Below, piece by piece: positions 35,860 through 44,389 of a DNA stretch of 64,000 bases (position 1 is its first letter; each line of letters starts with the position of its first letter). The stretch is taken from positions 682,001 through 746,000 of the forward strand of contig NZ_RZUL01000001.1 of assembly GCF_004005485.1 (NCBI RefSeq), read 5' to 3'. Both the position numbers and the translations under genes were made by a program. The notes beneath the pieces were generated by a model. It saw only the letters and a list, made by a program, of their open reading frames with translations, was not told where the DNA came from and did no database searches. This DNA is from Sphingobium algorifonticola. Lineage in GTDB: Bacteria; Pseudomonadota; Alphaproteobacteria; Sphingomonadales; Sphingomonadaceae.

Positions 35860-36375
35860 CTATTCGGCGGGGATGCCCGTCGGCGCGCGAACACCTGCGC
35901 GACCGCGCCGCGCCAGTTCCGCCTTCAGCGCTTCCGGCCGCGGGGCCACCAGAAAGCCGAAGCTGACTGTGCCCTCCTTCGTCTCCACGGCATGATGCAA
36001 CCGATGCGCCTGGACGATCCGCTTCATATAAGTTGAGCGCGGCACATAGCGGTGGTTCAGGCGCCGATGGACGATGATGTCGTGGAACCCCAGATAGATC
36101 ATGCCATAGGCCGTGATGCCCGCACCGATGGCGGTGGCCCAGTGGCCCCAGCCAAACTGTACGCCGCCCAGCAGCAAAATGATCGCCGGAGTCGCGAAAA
36201 TGATGAAATAGGCGTCGTTCAATTCCCAATTGCCCGTGCGCGGGCGGTGGTGGCTCTCGTGCAGGAACCAGCCGAACCCATGCATCACCCAGCGATGCAT
36301 CACATAGGCAAAGGCTTCCATCGCCGCGACCGTGGCGAGGAACAGCATGAACAGGGACAGGAGGCTGGTGAACAT
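35860..36375 (-). CDS. crtZ: Beta-carotene hydroxylase
   Basis: Hydroxylates the beta rings of beta-carotene towards zeaxanthin, in the yellow carotenoid (nostoxanthin-type) pathway of sphingomonads. 171 residues, four membrane segments, and the fatty-acid-hydroxylase histidine clusters HRWVMH, HESHH, HDIIVHRR and HRLHH. The ATG is at 36375. No other crt gene is adjacent, so the pathway is split across loci. Confidence 0.93.
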   Translation of the reverse strand: MFTSLLSLFMLFLATVAAMEAFAYVMHRWVMHGFGWFLHESHHRPRTGNWELNDAYFIIFATPAIILLLGGVQFGWGHWATAIGAGITAYGMIYLGFHDIIVHRRLNHRYVPRSTYMKRIVQAHRLHHAVETKEGTVSFGFLVAPRPEALKAELARRGRAGVRAPTGIPAE

Positions 36376-36481
36376 CCCGCCCCTATAGCGAGGCGCGACG
36401 CATATCTGAACCGTGAAAGACGATTTTCTGCGCTATGGGACAATTTGTCCGTATCGGCCGGAGAGGACGCACATCGGCAAA

Positions 36482-36507
36482 GGGCGGCGAAGTTTCCCCC
36501 GCCGCCC
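36482..36507 (-). terminator. Hairpin after the DUF2383 gene
   Basis: The arms GGGCGGCG (36482-36489) and CGCCGCCC (36500-36507) pair fully around a 10-nt loop. In the minus direction it follows the DUF2383 stop by 27 nt and ends in a short TTT. Probably an intrinsic terminator, with a weak T run. Confidence 0.6.
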
Positions 36508-36533
36508 GGATAGCACGCTTGATCAACGCTGAA

Positions 36534-36986
36534 TCAATGTTCCATCGAATGTTTGATGTCGCGCATTTCGTCATGGCCGGACTTGACCGAACCATAAGCG
36601 CTTTCGATCAGGTCGCGCGTGGCCGGAGACAGTTTTTCGTCGCGCAGGGCATCCTCGAACTTGGCCTTGATATGATCCTCACCGGCTTCGACTTCGTTGA
36701 TGATCGCTTTGTCGTCCTGTCCGGTCACCGTCGACTTGAGATTGAGGAACACGCGATGGGCACCCGCAAGGATGGTGCCGTCGTCTTCCGGATTGCCGCC
36801 AAGACGCGAGACTTCCTGTTGCAGCCGCGTCGCGACATCGCGCCGTTCCGCCGCACGGCTGGTGAACAAGGCTGTGAAGTGGCTGTTCTTGCTGTCCTTG
36901 GCGGCTTCGGTGTAGCCGTCCACGCTGTCGATTGTGGTGGCAATCAGGCTGTTCAGCGTTGAGATATCGTGGTTCGTGTCGAACAT
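36534..36986 (-). CDS. PA2169-type four-helix-bundle protein (DUF2383)
   Basis: 150 residues forming a ferritin-like helical bundle: TLNSLIATTIDSVDGYTEAAKD at the start, then SHFTALFTSRAAERRDVATRLQQEV, and repeated Glu/His positions towards the C-terminus (EAGEDHIKAKFEDAL, SGHDEMRDIKHSMEH). DUF2383 proteins are stress-associated with unknown chemistry; a metal-binding role is guessed from the fold. I start at the ATG at 36986 with AGGACCC 6 nt upstream. It stands alone with its own terminator-like hairpin. Confidence 0.87.
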   Translation of the reverse strand: MFDTNHDISTLNSLIATTIDSVDGYTEAAKDSKNSHFTALFTSRAAERRDVATRLQQEVSRLGGNPEDDGTILAGAHRVFLNLKSTVTGQDDKAIINEVEAGEDHIKAKFEDALRDEKLSPATRDLIESAYGSVKSGHDEMRDIKHSMEH

Positions 36987-37156
36987 GATGGGTCCTCTCG
37001 GGCAAATGGGGGCTGCCGCGCGCTCTCGTTCAGACGCGCCCACCCTCAACGACACAGGATCATGAAAGTCGCAGACAAAAAGCGCGACTTAACTTCGATC
37101 AGCATGATTTCCGCCAGAGCGAGAGCTGCGCACGACGCATGACGATCGCACGCCAC

Positions 37157-37981
37157 TCAAGGCCGATCGTCCTTCCGCCACGTAATGGCGCTGGCGGCCA
37201 GAACGGCTTGGCCACGCATGATTGACCAGAGGCGACCGGGCACCTTGGGATCCCAATCGATGGCCTGCCCTTCGGTCGCAATGGCAATGGTGCCGAGATG
37301 GTCCAGCGTAGATCCGGCCTGCGGCAGGCGAAGCGCGTAAAGTTCCGGGCGGTCATGCCCGGTGACGTAGAGCGTCCCCTCGTCGCTCCAGCTCATGCCC
37401 GAGCAACTGAACGGTGCGAAACGCGCGAGCAGTGATGCGGGGAACAGCCAGCCACGCAGCTGCCGAAAGCGGTCGTCGAGCTGTACGAGCGTCGTGTAGC
37501 GGTGATCGCGGCCAGGCTCTCCGCCCTTGCCATCATAATTGGCGAAGATCGCCCACCAGTGCCCGCCATGCCAATCCAGCGCCGTCAATGATCCCAGCCC
37601 CATTCCCAAGCTGATGCTGCGCAGATGCCGCAGGCTCTTGGTATCGAAAATCTCGATCGCGCTGGTCTGCGGCAGCGCCGGATAGTTGGAGGCAGCGCAT
37701 ATCAGTTCGGACCGCACGACGGTGCAACTGTTCATGTGCGGAAACTGCGCCCGTTCCCCCTGCCACCGGGCTACGCGGACGCCGTCGCTGATCCGGTATT
37801 TGCCGATCCGGTCGTTGTCGATCGCGTAGACGTGGACCCCGTCCGACGCGACGCCCTGCCGCGCTTCCTCGGCAGCGATGCGCAGCGTGACCGGCGCGGC
37901 TTCGGCGGCATGGGCGGTCCGTGCAGCGGCCAGAGGCGCAACCAGCAGGATCGTCAGGCTCAAGACACAATAGCGTACCAT
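37157..37981 (-). CDS. Secreted protein, possible beta-propeller
   Basis: 274 residues with a Sec signal peptide (SLTILLVAPLAAARTAHAAE) followed by repeated short beta motifs (VHVYAIDNDRIGKYRISDG, TSAIEIFDTKSLRHLRSI, TLYVTGHDRPELYALRLP) like the blades of a small WD/NHL-type propeller. I do not recognise a family. Start at the ATG at 37981. It is divergent from the first glycosyltransferase of the next cluster, which may suggest a link to that envelope locus. Confidence 0.68.
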   Translation of the reverse strand: MVRYCVLSLTILLVAPLAAARTAHAAEAAPVTLRIAAEEARQGVASDGVHVYAIDNDRIGKYRISDGVRVARWQGERAQFPHMNSCTVVRSELICAASNYPALPQTSAIEIFDTKSLRHLRSISLGMGLGSLTALDWHGGHWWAIFANYDGKGGEPGRDHRYTTLVQLDDRFRQLRGWLFPASLLARFAPFSCSGMSWSDEGTLYVTGHDRPELYALRLPQAGSTLDHLGTIAIATEGQAIDWDPKVPGRLWSIMRGQAVLAASAITWRKDDRP

Positions 37982-38112
37982 GTCTCTGCTATATCGCGCC
38001 GATTGTGACGGGTTCGTGATCGCCGTCAGCATTGCGCAAATATATCCGCGCATTCATCGCTTCGTCACGGATATTGCATCAAGCTGTTATCAAAATCCGA
38101 CATGGGCGGCGC

Positions 38113-39369
38113 ATGCAGTGCGCACCTCCGCCACGAGTGTCGAGCCGCCCCGCGACGCGGGAAGGCGACATCGCCACTGACGCCGGTGCACTGCAAGTCC
38201 TGACGTTCCTGCATGCGCCGGGGCCGGGCGGCGTGGAGCGCATTGCGCTGCGCCTGATCGCTGGCTGGCAGCGGGCGGGCACTACCGTGCATCTGGTGCT
38301 GGGCGATCCCGATGGTCCGATGGCGGACGATCGGATAGCGGGCAGCGTTGTCCCAGTCCCCTTCCGTCGGCCAGCGAGGGTGTTGAACTGGCGCACTCTG
38401 GCGATGTTGAGGGCCTGCCTGCGCGCCGTTCGCACCCGACGCCCTGACATCATATTCTGTCCCGGAAACAGCTACACGATCATCGCCGTGCTGCTGAAAA
38501 TCCGGCTGGGTCAGCATTGTCCGCCAATTCTTGCCAAGATCAGCAACGATCTGATCCGGGCCGACATGCCCGTGCCCCTGCGCGCCTGCTATACCATGTG
38601 GTTGCGGATCCAGGGCAGGGCGATCGACCATTTCGCCGTCCTGTCCGAACCGATGGCGCGGGAAACAGTGACGCGACTGCGCATCGACCCCGCACGCGTT
38701 CATGTCGTGCCCAACCCGGTACTGTCACTCGCCGATCTTGATCGGTGCGCGCAGTTGCCACGAACCGCATCCCATGGGGGTGGTCGGCGGTTCGTTGCGG
38801 TCGGGAGGCTGGAACCGCAGAAAAATTATCCGCTGATGCTGCGCGCCTTTGCAGCCGCCAGCCGACCCGAAGACAGGCTGACAATTTATGGCGACGGGCG
38901 CGAGCGCGCCGCCCTCCACGCGCTTGCCCGGCGGCTGGGCATCGACACAAGGGTGGATTTCGCCGGATTCCGTGCCGATATCCTGAAGCGCCTGTCCGAT
39001 CATGACGTCCTTTTGCTTTCCTCCCGCTACGAAGGGCAGCCCGGCGCCGTCGTCGAGGCGCTGGCGCGCGGCATTGCGATCATCGCCACCCGCTGCTGCG
39101 GTAGCATGGCCCCGTTGCTGGACGACGGCGCATTGGGCGCACTTGTTCCGCGCGACGATGAGCAGGCCTTTGCGCAGGCCATCCGCATGGCCCGCCCGAC
39201 GCCCATGGATAGCAGTCGGGCGCGGGAGAAGGCAGCGGCGTTCACGCTGGAAAGCGCGGTGCCTGCTTATGATCGCCTGTTTCGCCACATCCTGAACGGC
39301 GCGCCTGCCGGTCAGCGCGGCGCCGCACATCCCCCCGCTCGTCACTCTCTGGAGGCACAGCCATCATGA
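38113..39369 (+). CDS. Glycosyltransferase family 4 (GT-B fold)
   Basis: 418 residues: an N-terminal acceptor domain (FLHAPGPGGVERIALRLIAGW, the glycine-rich GGVER motif of GT4) and a donor domain with RFVAVGRLEPQKNYPLMLRAF, LTIYGDGRERAAL and LLSSRYEGQPGAVVEALARG, the last containing the conserved E-x7-E-like pair. It adds a sugar from a nucleotide donor at the inner face of the membrane. Start at the ATG at 38113; an earlier in-frame ATG at 38032 gives an unusual basic N-terminus. First gene of the plus-strand cluster; its stop overlaps the next start by 4 bp. Confidence 0.88.
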   Translation: MQCAPPPRVSSRPATREGDIATDAGALQVLTFLHAPGPGGVERIALRLIAGWQRAGTTVHLVLGDPDGPMADDRIAGSVVPVPFRRPARVLNWRTLAMLRACLRAVRTRRPDIIFCPGNSYTIIAVLLKIRLGQHCPPILAKISNDLIRADMPVPLRACYTMWLRIQGRAIDHFAVLSEPMARETVTRLRIDPARVHVVPNPVLSLADLDRCAQLPRTASHGGGRRFVAVGRLEPQKNYPLMLRAFAAASRPEDRLTIYGDGRERAALHALARRLGIDTRVDFAGFRADILKRLSDHDVLLLSSRYEGQPGAVVEALARGIAIIATRCCGSMAPLLDDGALGALVPRDDEQAFAQAIRMARPTPMDSSRAREKAAAFTLESAVPAYDRLFRHILNGAPAGQRGAAHPPARHSLEAQPS

Positions 39370-40304
39370 GCCACGCCGATGCCCTGCCGCCGCTGATCGG
39401 CCCGCCCGGCGGTGCCGTAACACTGGACCCGACGCCGCTCCTGCGGTCCGGCCGTAACTGGACCGCATGGTTCGGGCCGCTGATATCCCTGGCGATACTG
39501 GCCGTCGTTTTCATCCAGATTGGCGCTTTCGATTTCGACCGGCTGATCGCCATGCTGCCGCGGACGCTGCTGTTCTGGTTCGTCTTCGCCGTGACCTACA
39601 GCCTGACGCCGCTATGCGACTGGATCATCTTCAACCGGCTCTGGGCGATCCCGACAGGCGGTCTTTCGGCCCTGTTCCGCAAACGGATCAGCAACGAACT
39701 GCTGCTCGGCTATGTCGGTGATGTCTATTTCTATGCCTGGGCGCGGCGCAACGTGAAAATGGCGGGATCTCCCTTTGGCGCGGTGAAGGATTCAGCGATC
39801 CTGTCGGGCGTGATGGGCAATGTCGTCACGCTGGTCATGCTGCTTTTCACCTTGCCCCTGCTTTCGTCGCTGCGGTTGGCGGTGGACGGGCGGACGCTCG
39901 CGATATCGCTCACCATTCTTGTCGTCACGTCCTTCGGCCCGATCATCTTCGGCCGCAAGATATTCAGCCTGCCCAAGGCGCAGCGCCGCATGGTCGCCGG
40001 GGTACATCTGGCGCGGATCGTCGCCAATGTGCTGCTCTACGCGGCCTTGTGGCACCTGCTTCTGCCCGAGGTGGCAATCAGTTGGTGGTTCATGCTGTCG
40101 ACCGTCCGGCTGGTTCTGTCCCGCCTGCCGCTCGTCCCCAACAAGGACGTGCTGTTCGCAGGCGTGGCCGTATTCCTGGTCGGTCGTGAGCTGGAAATCG
40201 CGCAAGTGCTGGCGGTGATCGCCACATTGCTGCTGGCCACTCATCTTCTGGTCGGCCTGCTGCTGGGTCTCAGCGGCCTCGCGAAACAGCGGCGGACGAT
40301 ATGA
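39366..40304 (+). CDS. Multi-pass membrane protein (UPF0104/AglD-like)
   Basis: 312 residues with about seven to eight hydrophobic segments and an internal region (ELLLGYVGDVYFYAWARRNVK) reminiscent of the lysylphosphatidylglycerol-synthase/AglD membrane family, which includes lipid flippases and glycolipid enzymes. No catalytic motif is certain. It overlaps the upstream GT4 gene and the downstream DUF2141 gene (4 bp each), so the three are translationally coupled. The family call is from overall pattern only. Confidence 0.68.
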   Translation: MSHADALPPLIGPPGGAVTLDPTPLLRSGRNWTAWFGPLISLAILAVVFIQIGAFDFDRLIAMLPRTLLFWFVFAVTYSLTPLCDWIIFNRLWAIPTGGLSALFRKRISNELLLGYVGDVYFYAWARRNVKMAGSPFGAVKDSAILSGVMGNVVTLVMLLFTLPLLSSLRLAVDGRTLAISLTILVVTSFGPIIFGRKIFSLPKAQRRMVAGVHLARIVANVLLYAALWHLLLPEVAISWWFMLSTVRLVLSRLPLVPNKDVLFAGVAVFLVGRELEIAQVLAVIATLLLATHLLVGLLLGLSGLAKQRRTI

Positions 40305-40828
40305 GCGCCGTTCTGCCCTGGGCAATCGCGCTGATCGCGGCCGCCACGCCGATCATCCCTTCGACGCCCGATCTGGGCAAGGCGGAAGCACGCTGCCGTC
40401 CCGGCGAAAGCGGCCCGTCCTTCCTGCTCGACATCGTGGGGCTGAAGGATCGGCAAGGGAAGCTGAAGGTCGAAGTCTATCCGGCCAACGACCGGGATTT
40501 TCTGCAGGATGACAATATCCTGATCGCGCAGGGCAAGACATTCCGGCGGGTGGAAGTGCCCGTGCAGCATGGGTCAGCGGTGCAACTGTGCGTCCGGGTG
40601 CCCGGGCCGGGACGCTATGCGGTCACCGTGCTGCACGATCGCGACGCGAACCGGAAGTTCGGTCTTTCGGTCGATGGCGTCGGCTTTGGCGGCAATCCGA
40701 AGCTGGGCATGGGGAAACCCAAGGCGGCCGCCGCGACGATCATCGCGGGCAACAGTCCCACGCGCGAACGCATCGTCATGAACTATCGTCGGGGGCTGTT
40801 GTCCTTCGGCCCGATCAGGGCGCTTTAG
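40301..40828 (+). CDS. DUF2141 family exported protein
   Basis: 175 residues with a signal peptide (AIALIAAATPIIPSTP region) and the DUF2141 core: VGLKDRQGKLKVEVYP, VPVQHGSAVQLCVRVPGPGRYAVTVLHDRDANRK and FGLSVDGVGFGGNP. This is a compact beta-sandwich of unknown function often found in sphingomonad and Bacteroidetes envelopes. Coupled by 4-bp overlap to the upstream membrane protein gene, and 3 bp before the next GT4 gene. Confidence 0.87.
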   Translation: MSAVLPWAIALIAAATPIIPSTPDLGKAEARCRPGESGPSFLLDIVGLKDRQGKLKVEVYPANDRDFLQDDNILIAQGKTFRRVEVPVQHGSAVQLCVRVPGPGRYAVTVLHDRDANRKFGLSVDGVGFGGNPKLGMGKPKAAAATIIAGNSPTRERIVMNYRRGLLSFGPIRAL

Positions 40829-40831
40829 GCC

Positions 40832-42007
40832 ATGCGTATCGTCGATGTCTGCGCCTTTTATGCGCCACAGGGCGGCGGGGTCAAAACCTATGTCCGGCAC
40901 AAGATGCTGGCGGGGCCGGCACGCGGGCACGAAGTCATTATTCTCGCACCCGCCGCACAGGCGGATGTCGAATGTTTCGGCGATCTTGGCCGGATCGAGC
41001 ATGTACCGGGCCGCCGCTTCCCGCTGGACGGGCGCTATCATTATTTTCATGACGAAGCGGCGCTGCATGCCCGGCTCGACGCCCTGCGGCCCGATCTGGT
41101 CGAGGCATCCACGCCCTGGGGCAGCGCTTCGATGGTGGGCAACTGGCGCGGAGACGCCCCGCGCAGCCTCATCATGCATGCCGATCCGCTGGGTAATTAT
41201 GCCTATCGCTGGTTTCGCAGCCTGGCCAGTCGCGACATGATCGATCGCGGGTTCGACTGGTTCTGGCGGCATTTGCGGCGGCTGGACGCCCGTTTCGACC
41301 ATATCGTCTGCGCCAGCGACGAACTGGCGGCGCGGCTGGCGCAGGGCGGGCTACGGCATGTCGTCGTCAACCGCATGGGGGTGCAGCCGGGCCTGTTCTC
41401 GCCGCGCCACCGCGACCCAGATCTGCGGCGGCGGCTGCTCCAGTGGTGCGATCTCGACGAGGACGCCGTGCTGCTGTTCGGTGCCGGGCGCCACGCCCCG
41501 GAGAAACGCTGGCCGATGATTATCGAAGCGGCGACGGCCTGCGGCTTCGATCGCCCGGTGGGGCTTGTCATTGCGGGCGATGGCCGCGCGCGGGCGAGCG
41601 TGCAGCGCGCCGCCGCCGACAATCCGCATGTCCGCCTGATGGCACCTGTTACCGACCGAGCCGCTTTCGCCCGCCTGCTCGCCAGCGCGGATGCGCTGGT
41701 GCACGGCAGCGAATCCGAAACCTTCTGCATGATCGCGGCCGAAGCGCGCGCCAGCGGTATTCCGATGTTCCTGCCCGATGGCGGCGCGGCGGCCGATCAT
41801 CTCGTGCCCGGTGCAGGGCATCATTATCGCGCGGCGAACGCATCCAGCCTGGCGGCCGCGATCCGCCGCTTCCTGGGCGAAGGGGTGGCGGAGCATCGGG
41901 CCACGGCGCGGGCGGCGGCCGAGAATACCCGCACCATGGACGCGCATTTCGCGGACCTCTTCGCCTTGTATGAACAGAGCGCACGCCAGTTGCCGGTCGC
42001 CGCATGA
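40832..42007 (+). CDS. Glycosyltransferase family 4 (second GT4)
   Basis: 391 residues of GT-B fold: VCAFYAPQGGGVKTYVRHK (acceptor-side loop) at the N-terminus, VHGSESETFCMIAAEARASG (donor-side Glu pair) near the C-terminus and LLFGAGRHAPEKRWPMIIEAA between. The similarity to mannosyl/glucosyltransferases of glycolipid pathways is general. The ATG lies 3 bp after the DUF2141 stop. It is followed by a 118-bp gap to the EEP gene. Confidence 0.88.
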   Translation: MRIVDVCAFYAPQGGGVKTYVRHKMLAGPARGHEVIILAPAAQADVECFGDLGRIEHVPGRRFPLDGRYHYFHDEAALHARLDALRPDLVEASTPWGSASMVGNWRGDAPRSLIMHADPLGNYAYRWFRSLASRDMIDRGFDWFWRHLRRLDARFDHIVCASDELAARLAQGGLRHVVVNRMGVQPGLFSPRHRDPDLRRRLLQWCDLDEDAVLLFGAGRHAPEKRWPMIIEAATACGFDRPVGLVIAGDGRARASVQRAAADNPHVRLMAPVTDRAAFARLLASADALVHGSESETFCMIAAEARASGIPMFLPDGGAAADHLVPGAGHHYRAANASSLAAAIRRFLGEGVAEHRATARAAAENTRTMDAHFADLFALYEQSARQLPVAA

Positions 42008-42125
42008 CATTTCGGAGTCCGATTGATGACGGCCCTGCCATCGGGCTTTCATCATATTGCAGCGCGGAAGAAACGCAGACGACTCATTGATACGCTAGGG
42101 CGATGCCAGCCAAGGGGGCGTCACC

Positions 42126-43217
42126 ATGTACAAAACCATGCGTGCCATGCTGTTTGCAGGGCTGGTTTGTCTCGTCGCGACCGGACTGAACAGCAGCAAT
42201 CTGTCGGACCGGGACCTTGCCGCCCAACCGCCGCCGCCCGGCACCAATCCTTCCCTGTCCATCATGACGTACAACGTCATGGATCTGCCATGGCCCCTGG
42301 CGTTCGAGCGGGACGTGGCAATGCGCCGGATCGCCACACGCCTGCGGAACCTGCGCACCATCGGGCAGCAACCGCATATCGTGCTGCTTCAGGAAGGTTT
42401 CAGCCGCCAGGCGCAGCAGATCGCCGGCATGGCAGGCTATCGGCATATGGCGCTGGGCCCGGACCGGACGATGCGTTCAGCCATCACGCCCACCGCAGCG
42501 GACGACGCATTTCTTGCCAAAGCCCGGTGGGACCGGGGCGAAGCCATGGGCAAGCATCTCGACAGTGGTCTCATCATCCTGTCCGATTATCCGATCACCC
42601 GTGTACGACGTCTCGCCTTCCCTGATTTCGCCTGCGCCGGCTTCGATTGCCTCGCGAACAAGGGCTTGATGATCGCCGACGTGCAGGTGCCTGGCGAACG
42701 CGAGCCGGTCGCTATCGTCAACGTCCATCTCAACGCCCGCAAGGCTGCGGGGGTATCGGTCGGCCGGTCGCTCGCTGCCTATCGACGGCAAGCCGAACTG
42801 ACCGCGCGCTTCGTTGCCGACACGGTCGGGCGCGAGCGTATGCTGATGGTGGGCGGTGACATGAACATCGGCGGCAACGCCGATCGCGATCGCGCCTTCT
42901 TCGAAAGCTTCGCCCGCTATGGTCTCGATTTCGTTGCCGAGACACGCGGCGGTGCGCAGCTTGCGCTGGACACGGCGGAAGTGTCGCCCTTGTCGGCGCG
43001 GGACGATCTGATCCATGCCGCGCAACGGCGCAAGGATTGGATATTCGCCCGGGGTAGAGCGGGGGCCGGGCTTGTCGTCACCGGCGCGTATGTGCCGTTC
43101 GGCTCCGAGCCGGACGGTCGGCCGCTGTCCGACCATTTCGGCTATGTCGTCGGCTATGATCGCGATCCAGCCCAGCGGATGCAGCTGGCGCGCGTCGATA
43201 TCGCGGGCTATCGCTGA
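42126..43217 (+). CDS. Exported endonuclease/exonuclease/phosphatase-family protein (sphingomyelinase-like)
   Basis: 363 residues with an N-terminal signal peptide (MLFAGLVCLVATGL). The metallohydrolase motifs are clear: MTYNVMDLP, VLLQEGF (metal Glu), SGLIILSDYP, NVHLNA, VGGDMNIGG (Asp/Asn) and a C-terminal LSDHFGYVV (Asp-His). This set fits the EEP superfamily, in particular phosphodiesterases related to neutral sphingomyelinase. The substrate may be a phospholipid or phosphoglycolipid. GGGGG precedes the ATG. The next gene starts at the last base of its stop. Confidence 0.88.
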   Translation: MYKTMRAMLFAGLVCLVATGLNSSNLSDRDLAAQPPPPGTNPSLSIMTYNVMDLPWPLAFERDVAMRRIATRLRNLRTIGQQPHIVLLQEGFSRQAQQIAGMAGYRHMALGPDRTMRSAITPTAADDAFLAKARWDRGEAMGKHLDSGLIILSDYPITRVRRLAFPDFACAGFDCLANKGLMIADVQVPGEREPVAIVNVHLNARKAAGVSVGRSLAAYRRQAELTARFVADTVGRERMLMVGGDMNIGGNADRDRAFFESFARYGLDFVAETRGGAQLALDTAEVSPLSARDDLIHAAQRRKDWIFARGRAGAGLVVTGAYVPFGSEPDGRPLSDHFGYVVGYDRDPAQRMQLARVDIAGYR

Positions 43218-44389
43218 TGCCCGCGCGGCACATGATCGCCGTGGTCGCCCTGGTGTTCTGCGGCGGGATCGCATCGGCCCAGGATGTCATCGTGGACCAG
43301 AGCGTCCGTTTCACCCTGAAGCCCGCGCTGCGGCGCTCACCGTTGGCGCCGGTTCGCCCTGCGGCACCCTTGCCCGGCCTCGACCGGCTGTCGCGGCCGG
43401 TGCCCGGCGACGAGCCCGACCATGTGCTTGCTGTGCGCGTGCAGCGCCAGAGCCGCCGTTATGTCGGGATGCGCGCCGACATCCAGCGAGATGACGATGC
43501 ACCCGGCTTTGACTATCGCCCGCGCAGCAGGAGCCGCCTCATTTCGGTGATGGACCGTTTCGTGCTGTCCGATCAGGTGGCGATGACCGTCGGCTTTCGC
43601 GGCGTGAAAGTCAGCAACCGCAATGCCAATGTGACCATCGGCAGCGGCGACGATCGGCTGAACGCCCGCGACTGGTTTCTGCCCCATGCCGCCATCAGCC
43701 TTCGTCCGACAAGCGCGATCGCCTTGTCGGCGGACTATAGCGAGGCGATGCGGGCCTATGGCGACACGGGCTTTACCGGTCCGCTCGGCCTGTCCCGCCC
43801 CGATTTCGAGGCGCTGCGCATGGCGCTGCGCCCGGAAAAGAGCCGGTTCGCTTCGCTTGGCGGGCAGTATGAAGCGGCGGGCCTTACACTCGCGACCCGC
43901 ATCTATCGCGCCGATATCCGCAACGGCCTGTCCTTTGCCGCGCGCGCCTATATGCCGACCAATATCGGTTCGGCCAGCCTGCTCGGCACCGATATGCAGG
44001 TGCGGCATCAGATCACGCAGGGTCTCGACTGGTCGGCAAGCTATCGCCAGGCCAATGTGGCGACGACCAACGGGCGATCGATGCAGGAACGGGAAATGGC
44101 GATGGCCGCACATTGGGCGCGCGGTCCCTGGCGGATCACCGCGCAGGCGTCCCGCACCGGGCGCGCCGCACTCGCGGCACTGGGCACGCAGCAGTCGCCT
44201 TTCCGGGGTGAGGGCGGCATCGAATACACGTCGGTGCAAGCGCGCGGTCGCACGCTGCGCCTTGCGGCCCATATCAGGAACCCCAGTCGCCTTGTGAGCA
44301 TCGGCCTTCTTGATTCCACCACGTCCGCCGGCCTGCGTGCCGTCGATCAGGCGCGCGCCGTCATGTTCAGTGCGGACATGGCTTGGTAA
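43217..44389 (+). CDS. Outer-membrane beta-barrel protein without plug, hypothetical
   Basis: 390 residues; signal peptide ending GGIASAQ, then a proline-rich linker and a series of alternating amphipathic strands (VAMTVGFRGVKVSN, AISLRPTSAIALSADYSEAM, TDMQVRHQITQGLDWSASY), with a C-terminal aromatic residue (MFSADMAW), as in outer-membrane barrels. I see no TonB-box/plug domain. The strand count cannot be settled by eye. It is tightly coupled to the EEP gene and overlaps the next start, so it may export or anchor the cluster's product. Confidence 0.68.
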   Translation: MPARHMIAVVALVFCGGIASAQDVIVDQSVRFTLKPALRRSPLAPVRPAAPLPGLDRLSRPVPGDEPDHVLAVRVQRQSRRYVGMRADIQRDDDAPGFDYRPRSRSRLISVMDRFVLSDQVAMTVGFRGVKVSNRNANVTIGSGDDRLNARDWFLPHAAISLRPTSAIALSADYSEAMRAYGDTGFTGPLGLSRPDFEALRMALRPEKSRFASLGGQYEAAGLTLATRIYRADIRNGLSFAARAYMPTNIGSASLLGTDMQVRHQITQGLDWSASYRQANVATTNGRSMQEREMAMAAHWARGPWRITAQASRTGRAALAALGTQQSPFRGEGGIEYTSVQARGRTLRLAAHIRNPSRLVSIGLLDSTTSAGLRAVDQARAVMFSADMAW

